Source: Bacillota bacterium
Lineage (GTDB): Bacteria; Bacillota_C; Negativicutes; JAEYSJ01
Reading direction: 5' to 3'
DNA: 13,930 nt
NCBI GenBank assembly: GCA_023434855.1
Contig: JAEYSJ010000213.1
Coordinates: 1-13,930 of the forward strand
Below the pieces are notes generated by a model, which was not told where the DNA came from, made no database searches, and saw only the letters and a list, made by a program, of their open reading frames with translations. Of this stretch, positions 8,239-13,930 are shown piece by piece. The stretch's first letter is position 1. Every line of letters starts with the position of its first letter. A program made the translations under genes and the position numbers.

Positions 8239-8273
8239 TCTTGCATACATTACATATATTGGAGAAAACTGGG

Positions 8274-9107
8274 ATGAAGAATAAATTTACAATCGGTGAA
8301 ATGTCCAAATTATATGGCATATCGGAACCAACTTTGCGATACTACGATAAAATCGAATTATTTGAACCGGCGGCTGTTAATGATGCTAATGGGTATCGGT
8401 ATTATTCTACCGAACAATTTGAACAACTTAATATTATTCAGTATTTAAAATATTTAGGGATACCGCTGAAAGAAATAAAGACTCATTTTGAAAAACGGGA
8501 TGATGACTATTTGTTACAGCTCCTTATGCACTGCAAAGAAGTGAGTGAAAAAAAACTGGAAGATTTGACAATTATCCAGAATAGATTTAACCATCGTATT
8601 GAGGAATTGAAAAAAACTTTAAACCTGCGGGAAATTGGTGTTGCTAAAATAAAGAAGTTGCCTTCCCGTGATACTTTATGTATAAAAAACCAAATAAGGA
8701 ATCGCCCGGAAATGGAAATATCATTAAAAAAGCTGGAGAAAACAACCCATATAAAATCTTCGGTCTTTATTGGCAGAGTAGGAGTCAGCATAGCCAGAAA
8801 CGACCTGGAAAACCGGAATTTTGGCAAATATAATTCCATTCTTATCTTTCCGGAAGAGACGGTTGATGATGAGCGATCCTTAAGAATACTTGCCGCCGGT
8901 GAGTATGCTTGCATTTACTGCCGGAAAAATCTTTTTAAATCTACGGAGTATTATGAGAGACTTCTTGATTTTATTAATGCCCGCGGCTATGTAATAGCAG
9001 GTGAATCCGTAGAACGAATAATTATTGATCAGTTCATATCAAGAGATCAACAAAAACATTTGTCGGAAATTCAAATCCCAGTCAAAAAAATTGGTGCTGT
9101 GCATTAA
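8274..9107 (+). CDS. MerR-family transcriptional regulator with GyrI-like effector domain
   Basis: A 277-residue BmrR/BltR-type regulator. Residues ~3-72 form the winged helix domain, with the family hallmark FTIGEMSKLYGISEPTLRYY and NGYRYYSTEQF. Residues ~75-118 make the dimerising coiled coil, and ~120-270 a GyrI-like domain that in this family binds small hydrophobic or cationic ligands. Such proteins bind promoters with over-long 19-bp spacers and activate by twisting the DNA. ATG at 8274 has GGAG 9 bases ahead; an upstream in-frame TTG at 8241 is rejected. A strong terminator follows the gene. The next gene, a molybdenum aldehyde oxidoreductase, has a 19-bp-spaced promoter with a related dyad, so it is the likely target and an aldehyde or related compound a plausible ligand. 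That link is inferred. Confidence 0.92.
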   Translation: MKNKFTIGEMSKLYGISEPTLRYYDKIELFEPAAVNDANGYRYYSTEQFEQLNIIQYLKYLGIPLKEIKTHFEKRDDDYLLQLLMHCKEVSEKKLEDLTIIQNRFNHRIEELKKTLNLREIGVAKIKKLPSRDTLCIKNQIRNRPEMEISLKKLEKTTHIKSSVFIGRVGVSIARNDLENRNFGKYNSILIFPEETVDDERSLRILAAGEYACIYCRKNLFKSTEYYERLLDFINARGYVIAGESVERIIIDQFISRDQQKHLSEIQIPVKKIGAVH

Positions 9108-9131
9108 CTGAATTATCATGATTGGCGAGAG

Positions 9132-9160
9132 GCTACGTGTGTTTACGCGTAGCTTTTTTT
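9132..9160 (+). terminator. intrinsic terminator after the merR-type gene
   Basis: GCTACGTGT minus its wobble pairs fully with ACGCGTAGC (9-bp stem, 9132-9140 with 9145-9153, loop GTTT), followed by seven T residues. It separates the regulator transcript from the oxidoreductase transcript. Confidence 0.93.
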
Positions 9161-9190
9161 ATTTTATAAAAAATAAACTGATAAATAATA

Positions 9191-9221
9191 TTGACCTTCA
9201 AGTTACTTTAATGTTTATTAT
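9191..9221 (+). promoter_or_regulatory. MerR-type promoter and operator of the aldehyde oxidoreductase gene
   Basis: TTGACC (9191-9196) and TATTAT (9216-9221) each match consensus at 5 of 6 positions but are 19 bp apart, too far for good unaided transcription and typical of MerR-activated promoters. The spacer region carries the imperfect inverted repeat ACCTTCAAG-TTA-CTTTAATGT (9194-9214), with AAGT-T-ACTT at its centre. The same core lies upstream of the neighbouring merR-type gene. Transcription would begin near 9228. Confidence 0.68.
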
Positions 9222-9227
9222 TGTAGT

Positions 9228-9445
9228 TGACAATAGTCGCATCCTGAAAAATCTGTCGGTTAAAAAATAATAAAGCGCAAACGGTTTCGGTAGTATTCGT
9301 AAATACCAGCTAATTGGGTGCTGCCGGTAAGGCTATAGCGCTGAAAATTAATGAATTTAACCAGAGAGGCCATGAGGCAAGCGATGGTTATTGCTTATTG
9401 TGTCTAATTGGTTAAGATAAACCCATACATAAAATGGGCAAAAGA
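9228..9445 (+). promoter_or_regulatory. long, probably structured 5' leader of the oxidoreductase gene (possible riboswitch)
   Basis: About 230 bases separate the predicted start site from the start codon, with no gene inside. Visible helices are AGCGC (9274-9278) with GCGCT (9338-9342), enclosing CAGC/GCTG and GCC-GGTAA-GGC (9323-9333). Further on TAACCA (9358-9363) pairs with TGGTTA (9385-9390), enclosing GCC-ATGA-GGC (9369-9378). CCCAT (9422-9426) pairs with ATGGG (9434-9438) just before the ribosome site. The GC-rich islands stand out from the AT-rich surroundings. A molybdenum- or tungsten-cofactor riboswitch is a natural hypothesis given the enzyme, but I cannot confirm the consensus by eye. 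Confidence 0.4.
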
Positions 9446-9460
9446 AGAGGAGAGAAGAGA

Positions 9461-12208
9461 ATGCAAAAGAAAATCCTTAAGATCAATGGTCTTACCCGGA
9501 CGTTGATTATCGATCAGGAAAGCACATTGGCTGATGTGCTCCGTAAACAGCTGATGATGACAGGCTGTAAAGTTGGCTGTGGTCAGGCACAGTGCGGTGC
9601 ATGCTCAGTTATCATGGACGGCCGCGTGGTATTATCCTGCGTGCTGAAAATGAAAAGAGTTCCTGATGAGGCAGTAATTACTACTATTGAAGGTATTGGC
9701 ACACCGGAAAACCTTCATCCGCTGCAAGTAGCCTGGATGTCCTATGGCTGTGCTCAGTGCGGCTTCTGCAGCCCGGGCTTCATTCTGTCAGCCAAGGTAT
9801 TGCTGGATGAGAATCCCAATCCAACCCGGGAAGAAGTGCGTGAATGGTTCCAAAAACATAAGAATGCCTGTCGGTGTACCGGTTACAAGCCATTGGTTGA
9901 TGCAGTTATGGCTGCCGCCAAAATTATCCGTGGCGAAATACGTAAAGAAGACCTGATCTTTAAGCCTGTAGGCAACAAGATCTATGGCACTACCTATATT
10001 CGTCCGTCCGCTATGCAAAAAGTTACCGGTAAATGGGATTTCGGCGCTGATGTTGCGCTGCAAATGCCTGAAGGAACACTGCGTCTGGCATTGGTACAGG
10101 CTGAAGTTTCCCATGCTAATATCAAAGGCATCGATACTTCTGCAGCTGAAAAGATGCCTGGTGTATTTAAAGTTATCACCCATAAAGATGTTAAAGGCAA
10201 AAACCGGATTACCGGTCTTATCACCTTCCCGAGCAATAAAGGCGACGGCTGGGATCGTCCGATCCTCTGCGATGAGAAAGTATTCCAATTCGGCGATGCT
10301 ATTGCTATAGTTGCTGCTGATACCGAAGAACATGCGAAGGCAGCTGCTGCCAAAGTTAAAGTTGACCTGGAAGTGCTGCCTGCTTACATGAGCGGCTGGG
10401 CTGCTATGGCTCCTGATGCTATCGAAATCCATCCTGGCACTCCTAACATATATTATGAGCAAGGCGTTGTAAAAGGCGCAGAAACCAAACCGTTCATGGA
10501 TGATCCTAAAAACGTAGTTGCAGAAGTAGAAACTTACTGCAGCCGCCAGCCGCATCTGCCGCTGGAACCTGACTGTGGTAACGCTTATACTGACGAAGAA
10601 GGCCGCATCACTGTTCATTCCAAGTCGATCGCTCTCCACTTACACCATGCCATGATCGTTCCTGGCATCGGCATTGAGCCTGAAAAACTGCGTCTTGTTG
10701 CTAATCCCACCGGCGCTACTTTCGGTTACAAATTCAGCCCGACCAACGAAGCAATATTGGCTGTTGCTTGTATCGCCTGCGACGGCAAACCTGTTTCCCT
10801 GGTATTCAATATGTTCCAGCAAATCACTTACACCGGCAAACGTTCACCTGCTCTTGTTAAAACCAAGCTTTGCGCTGACAAAACCGGTAAATTACTCGCT
10901 ATGGAAACCGCTTGGTGGCTTGACCATGGTCCTTACAGTGAATTCGGTGACCTCAATACTGTGCGTCAAGGTCAGTTCACCGGCGCTGGTTACAATATTC
11001 CGAATATCCGCGGTAAAGGCTATACCGTGTGCACCAACCATGGCTGGGGCTCCGCTTTCCGTGCCTATGGCTCACCGAAAGCCTTCCTGTCTTCCGAAAT
11101 CTGCATAGACATACTGGCTGAAAAACTTGGCATGGATCCATTTGATCTGCGCTATAAGAATATTTACCGTCCCGGCTCCACCACTCCTACCGGTCAGACA
11201 CCGGAAGTATTCCCATATGAAGAAATGATGGACAAAATTCGTCCGCTGTACGAAGAAGCCAAAAAACGTTGTAAAGAAATGTCAACTGCTGAAAAGAAAT
11301 ACGGCGTAGGTCTTGCAATCGGCAACTATGGTTGCGGTCTTGACGGTCCGGATGGTTCGCATGCCTGGTCAGAGCTCAATCCGGACGGCACTGTAAGTAT
11401 TGGTAACTCTTGGCAGGATCATGGTCAGGGCGCAGACCTTGCTACTTTGACTCATGCTCATGAAACTCTCCGTCAGATGGGTATCACTCCTGACCAAATT
11501 AAGCTTGTTATGAATGACATGGCCTTTACTCCGGCCAGCGGTCCTTCCGGCGGCAGCCGTCAGAACGTAATGACTGGTAATGCTACCAGAGTTGCTGCTG
11601 AAATGCTGGTCAACGCTATGCGTAAACCGGACGGCACTTTCCGTACCTATGACGAAATGGTTGCCGAAAATATTCCGCTTCACTACGACGGCTCCTGGGC
11701 TGCCTCCATGTGTACCGACTGCAGTCCTGAAACCTGTCAAGGCGATCCGTTCTGCATTTACATGTATGACGTATTTATGCCTGAAGTTGAAGTCGATATG
11801 AAGACCTACAAAGCTAAAGTGGTAAGATTCACTTCCGCCCATGATATTGGTACTATTACTAACAAAACAACTGTTGACGGGCAAATCTACGGCGCTTTAG
11901 CGCAGGGTATCGGCCTTGCTCTTACCGAGGACTTCGACGACCTCAAGAAACACACCAGCCTGAAAGGCTGCGGTCTGCCAATGATTGATGATGTTCCTGA
12001 TGATATGCCGTTAATCTATGTTGTTAATCCGCGTGAACATGGACCTTACGGTGCTGCCGGCGTAGGCGAAGGCCCGCTGAGTGCTCCGCATCCGGCCATC
12101 CTGAACGCTATTTACAATGCTTGCGGCGCTCGTGTATTGTCCGTACCGGCTTTACCAGAAAAAATTAAGGCTGCTTTAGAAGGCAATAACAAAGTAATGC
12201 CTAAATAG
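9461..12208 (+). CDS. mop: Mop-type molybdenum aldehyde oxidoreductase (xanthine oxidase family)
   Basis: A single-chain, flavin-free enzyme that oxidises aldehydes to carboxylic acids, passing electrons through two [2Fe-2S] clusters to a carrier such as flavodoxin or ferredoxin. With the ATG at 9461 (AGAGGAGA 7 bases ahead) the cluster cysteines are C40, C45, C48, C60 and C100, C103, C137, C139, the same numbers as in Desulfovibrio gigas Mop; the in-frame ATG at 9434 lacks a good ribosome site. Residues 1-~160 hold both clusters (QCGFCSPGF, CRCTGYKPL). The rest is the molybdopterin part, with GKNRITGLITFPSNKGDGWD, GPSGGSRQNVMTGNA and the catalytic-Glu segment GVGEGPLSAPHPAI. Length is 915 residues. 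Codons look optimised and GC is higher than in neighbours, suggesting high expression. No cofactor-maturation genes are in view. It is a single-gene transcript between two terminators. Confidence 0.97.
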   Translation: MQKKILKINGLTRTLIIDQESTLADVLRKQLMMTGCKVGCGQAQCGACSVIMDGRVVLSCVLKMKRVPDEAVITTIEGIGTPENLHPLQVAWMSYGCAQCGFCSPGFILSAKVLLDENPNPTREEVREWFQKHKNACRCTGYKPLVDAVMAAAKIIRGEIRKEDLIFKPVGNKIYGTTYIRPSAMQKVTGKWDFGADVALQMPEGTLRLALVQAEVSHANIKGIDTSAAEKMPGVFKVITHKDVKGKNRITGLITFPSNKGDGWDRPILCDEKVFQFGDAIAIVAADTEEHAKAAAAKVKVDLEVLPAYMSGWAAMAPDAIEIHPGTPNIYYEQGVVKGAETKPFMDDPKNVVAEVETYCSRQPHLPLEPDCGNAYTDEEGRITVHSKSIALHLHHAMIVPGIGIEPEKLRLVANPTGATFGYKFSPTNEAILAVACIACDGKPVSLVFNMFQQITYTGKRSPALVKTKLCADKTGKLLAMETAWWLDHGPYSEFGDLNTVRQGQFTGAGYNIPNIRGKGYTVCTNHGWGSAFRAYGSPKAFLSSEICIDILAEKLGMDPFDLRYKNIYRPGSTTPTGQTPEVFPYEEMMDKIRPLYEEAKKRCKEMSTAEKKYGVGLAIGNYGCGLDGPDGSHAWSELNPDGTVSIGNSWQDHGQGADLATLTHAHETLRQMGITPDQIKLVMNDMAFTPASGPSGGSRQNVMTGNATRVAAEMLVNAMRKPDGTFRTYDEMVAENIPLHYDGSWAASMCTDCSPETCQGDPFCIYMYDVFMPEVEVDMKTYKAKVVRFTSAHDIGTITNKTTVDGQIYGALAQGIGLALTEDFDDLKKHTSLKGCGLPMIDDVPDDMPLIYVVNPREHGPYGAAGVGEGPLSAPHPAILNAIYNACGARVLSVPALPEKIKAALEGNNKVMPK

Positions 12209-12230
12209 TCTTTAGACAAAGTAACGAGAA

Positions 12231-12269
12231 AATAGACACAACTTAGAAAATAAGTTGTGTCTATTTTTT
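12231..12269 (+). terminator. strong intrinsic terminator after mop, possibly two-way
   Basis: AATAGACACAACTTA (12231-12245) and TAAGTTGTGTCTATT (12251-12265) pair perfectly over 15 bp around the loop GAAAA, with a T-run to 12269. The minus strand also ends in a short T-rich stretch, so it may serve the convergent membrane-protein gene too. Confidence 0.95.
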
Positions 12270-12315
12270 ATCTGTAGCAGAATTTATAACTTTTCGGGTA
12301 AGTGTCAGAAGATGA

Positions 12316-12350
12316 GTGTCCTCTGTGTTTTTCGTGGCTAGCCGTATCCC
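12316..12350. repeat. short GTGTCCTC-type repeat copy, diverged
   Basis: GTGTCCTCTGTG, TTCGTGGCTAG and GTATCCC occur in the same order as GTGTCCTCCGTG, GTTAG and GTGTCCC at 13901-13925. The copy ends directly against the stop codon of the YitT-family gene at 12351. The similarity is partial, so a shared dispersed repeat is only suggested. Confidence 0.35.
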
Positions 12351-12959
12351 TTATTCGCAGGAAGAGGGAGAGACAGTTGGCGTTATTGCGGAATATGTAC
12401 TGGCAATCCGTCCCTTAAAGAAACTGATGATGCAAGAAATAACAACAACTGAAAGGATAGAGAAGAAGCTCTTCCATAATCCGACGGTGAATATTCCTGA
12501 GCCAACAATAGCTGCATCGAGAAATAAATTTATTTTTCCCGGGTCCCAGCCAAATCGTTGTTGCAAGTACATTGTTAAGATGCCGGTACCACCTAAAGAA
12601 CTTTTATTCAAAAACAGGAGTGATAAACCCACTCCAACAAAGCCTCCACCGATGAGAACATCTCCCCAGACAGGAAAGATAAATTCGGGTATCATTTGTA
12701 TAATTTTTGTAAGAAATGAAACGCTGACAACAGCAAAGAGTGTAGTCAAAGTAAAATTCCATCCCATTTTCATGATGGAGAGTATATAAAAAGGTAAATT
12801 TACGATAAAGAATACGTAAGGAAAGGACATTTTTAATGAATAGGACAAATTTAATGCCAGTCCGGCTGTTCCCCCTGTGACGATATGGGCATGCTGAAAA
12901 AATACTATGCCGATACTTGTAAAGAAACACCCTAGTAGGACTTTCAACAATTTGATCAT
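12351..12959 (-). CDS. YitT-family integral membrane protein
   Basis: A 202-residue protein with about six hydrophobic segments, the first at residues ~4-21 and the last at ~165-185. It carries family features such as IVTGGTAGLALNLSY after helix 1, GGFVGVGLSLLFLNKSSLGGTGIL and the PGKINLFLDA segment. YitT/DUF161 proteins are widespread in Firmicutes and of unknown function; a transport role is often guessed. The soluble DUF2179 tail found in many longer members is absent. The last residues (TPTVSPSSCE) look unlike the rest and lie against a repeat-like sequence. ATG at 12959 has AAGGAG about 11 bases upstream, a little far. It is divergent from a YheO-like PAS regulator that may control it. 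Confidence 0.88.
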   Translation of the reverse strand: MIKLLKVLLGCFFTSIGIVFFQHAHIVTGGTAGLALNLSYSLKMSFPYVFFIVNLPFYILSIMKMGWNFTLTTLFAVVSVSFLTKIIQMIPEFIFPVWGDVLIGGGFVGVGLSLLFLNKSSLGGTGILTMYLQQRFGWDPGKINLFLDAAIVGSGIFTVGLWKSFFSILSVVVISCIISFFKGRIASTYSAITPTVSPSSCE

Positions 12960-12996
12960 AATGGGACATACTCCTTATTTCCGGTTCGCTATACTT

Positions 12997-13026
12997 ATAA
13001 TAAACCTAATTACAATTTGATGTCAA
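12997..13026 (-). promoter_or_regulatory. promoter of the YitT-family gene
   Basis: On the minus strand a perfect TTGACA (13021-13026) is followed after 18 bp by TATTAT (12997-13002). The -35 box overlaps one copy of a TCAACAA direct repeat. Confidence 0.75.
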
Positions 13027-13049
13027 CAAATTTTGTACTACATCAACAA
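13023..13049. repeat. TCAACAA direct repeats spaced two helical turns
   Basis: TCAACAA occurs at 13023-13029 and at 13043-13049, exactly 20 bp apart and so on the same face of the helix. The pair lies between the divergent YitT-family gene and the PAS regulator, one copy overlapping the -35 box of the former. It may be an operator for the regulator; this is inferred from place and spacing only. Confidence 0.35.
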
Positions 13050-13069
13050 TATGTGTATGAAACGAGCAA

Positions 13070-13098
13070 TTGTAAATAACTTCTGCCTGTGGTATTTT
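13070..13098 (+). promoter_or_regulatory. weak candidate promoter of the PAS regulator gene
   Basis: TTGTAA (13070-13075) and TATTTT (13093-13098) are 17 bp apart, 4 of 6 matches each. An alternative -10, TATACT, lies a few bases downstream without a matching -35. Confidence 0.35.
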
Positions 13099-13124
13099 AT
13101 ACTGTATAGAGGCGGTGAACTGAT

Positions 13125-13766
13125 TTGGATAAAGAAGAAGCGTTGGATTTTCTCAAGCGGGTTGCCGAAGGCATTGCCTGTATGTTCGGCAATTCGTGCG
13201 AGACAGTCATTCACGACATGGACAACAAAGAACATTCCGTTCTTGCTATTTATCATGGCGAAGTTACTAATCGCAAATTAGGTGGCAGTTTTTCAATTCT
13301 TGGTATTAAGGAAGTGGATGAGTTTTTTAAGGGAAAAGATGTTGTCAATTGTCTGGCCACAACAAAAGAAGGACGCCTGATTAAAAGCTCGACCTTTCAT
13401 TTAAACGGAGACGACTATCATTATGCCCTGGGTATTAATTATGATTTCACTCACTTGTCTTTGGCCAAAACGGCTTTAGAAGAACTGATCTCGGTAGGCG
13501 AAACAATTGAAGATGCCCTTAATACCTCGGGAAATTTGTTACAGGATATCTTTGATGAATGTCTTAAAATAATCGGCAAACCTGTAGCATTATTTACAAA
13601 AGAAGACCGCCTGAAAATAATACCATTGCTGATGGAACGGGGCGCCTTCGATTTTTATAAAGGGATTCCCACCATTGCTGAAAAACTCAACATTTCCCGT
13701 TATACCCTTTATAAATATCTCCGGGAACAATCCTGGAACAATAATGCTGACAATGGCATCATATAA
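13125..13766 (+). CDS. YheO/DauR-like transcriptional regulator (PAS-like plus HTH)
   Basis: A 213-residue DNA-binding protein. Residues ~7-115 form a YheO-like PAS-type domain (FGNSCETVIHDMDNKEHSVLA is near the start, then LGGSFSILG and the GRLIKSSTFHL segment). Residues ~150-205 form the C-terminal helix-turn-helix (MERGAFDFYKGIPTIAEKLN, SRYTLYKYLRE). Some family members, such as DauR, control amino-acid catabolism, but ligands are unknown for most. The start is an uncommon TTG at 13125 behind GGCGGTGA; the next ATG, at residue 20, would cut into the conserved domain. The gene is divergent from the YitT-family gene, its most likely target apart from itself. It ends with a long hairpin terminator. 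Confidence 0.88.
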   Translation: MDKEEALDFLKRVAEGIACMFGNSCETVIHDMDNKEHSVLAIYHGEVTNRKLGGSFSILGIKEVDEFFKGKDVVNCLATTKEGRLIKSSTFHLNGDDYHYALGINYDFTHLSLAKTALEELISVGETIEDALNTSGNLLQDIFDECLKIIGKPVALFTKEDRLKIIPLLMERGAFDFYKGIPTIAEKLNISRYTLYKYLREQSWNNNADNGII

Positions 13767-13818
13767 GTCTGGGCATTGTTCCATAATCCTTTTGTTGGAA
13801 AACAACTATAGTTAATAA

Positions 13819-13869
13819 AAAAAACGGGCAATAATTTCCCGCTGGCGGATAATTATAAGCTCGTTTTTT
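13819..13869 (+). terminator. long cruciform-like intrinsic terminator
   Basis: AAAAAACGGGC (13819-13829) pairs with GCTCGTTTTTT (13859-13869) with one G-T pair. Inside, ATAATT pairs with AATTAT and CCGC with GCGG around a TG loop. The A-run and T-run on either side would let it stop transcripts from both directions. Confidence 0.85.
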
Positions 13870-13895
13870 GTAGTATAAGAATAAATAATAATAAC

Positions 13896-13926
13896 CCTCC
13901 GTGTCCTCCGTGGTTAGCGTGTCCCA
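13896..13926. repeat. tandem CCTCCGTG units, repeat-like sequence
   Basis: CCTCCGTGT (13896-13904) is followed at once by CCTCCGTGG (13905-13913), then TTAGCGTGTCCC. A diverged relative lies at 12316-12350. No gene is visible from 13767 to the end of the window. Confidence 0.4.
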
Positions 13927-13930
13927 AAGC

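Noticed and set aside
9228..9445. Cobalamin or cyclic-di-GMP riboswitch as the identity of the mop leader
   Set aside because: I compared it with the conserved boxes of these classes as I know them and did not find them.
9788..10639. 283-residue minus-strand open frame inside mop
   Set aside because: It is a shadow of the well-supported mop gene; composition and lack of any family likeness show it is not coding.
12316..12789. 157-residue plus-strand open frame opposite the YitT-family gene
   Set aside because: The minus strand codes a clear membrane protein with family motifs; this frame has none.
1..13930. CRISPR array, tRNA or rRNA genes, complete insertion sequence
   Set aside because: No regularly spaced repeats, no cloverleaf-like sequences, no rRNA segments and no transposase reading frame were seen.

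Overview
The window suggests a diderm Firmicute, most likely of the Negativicutes (Sporomusa/Pelosinus-like). Two signals point there. One is an RND-type efflux pump with a lipoprotein adaptor, which only makes sense with an outer membrane. The others are Firmicute-style: a T-box leader on proS, a YitT-family membrane protein, AT-rich -35/-10 promoters and strong GGAGG ribosome sites. This is inference from gene content; no rRNA is present.

Layout. 1-285: promoter region holding a long (~159 bp) inverted-repeat element that abuts the ribosome site of the next gene. 286-4596 (+): two-gene efflux operon, periplasmic adaptor lipoprotein plus HAE1-type RND permease, with no outer-membrane channel gene beside it. 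4597-4959: gene-free. 4960-6396 (-): prolyl-tRNA synthetase behind a complete T-box leader (promoter, stem I, T-box sequence, terminator). 6719-7060 (-): small cupin. 7304-8143 (+): an XRE DNA-binding domain fused to a SAM methyltransferase, divergent from the cupin. 8274-9107 (+): MerR-family regulator with a GyrI-like sensor domain, ended by a strong terminator. 9461-12208 (+): a Mop-type molybdenum aldehyde oxidoreductase, the best supported enzyme here, with all eight [2Fe-2S] cysteines at the same numbers as the Desulfovibrio gigas enzyme. 12351-12959 (-): YitT-family membrane protein. 13125-13766 (+): divergent YheO/DauR-like PAS-HTH regulator, closed by a long hairpin terminator.

How the parts may work together. 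The most interesting unit is 8200-12270. The promoter of the aldehyde oxidoreductase has a 19-bp -35/-10 spacer, the hallmark of MerR-activated promoters. It carries an imperfect dyad around AAGT-T-ACTT. The same core (AAGT-A-ACTT) lies in the promoter region of the upstream merR-type gene. This predicts an autoregulated MerR sensor switching on an aldehyde oxidoreductase. A ~230-nt leader between that promoter and the enzyme gene contains several short helices and could hold a second, cofactor-responsive layer of control. Genes elsewhere look like ordinary housekeeping or accessory genes. For proS, the methyltransferase, the MerR gene and the oxidoreductase, the ribosome-site spacing supports a start slightly downstream of the longest possible one.
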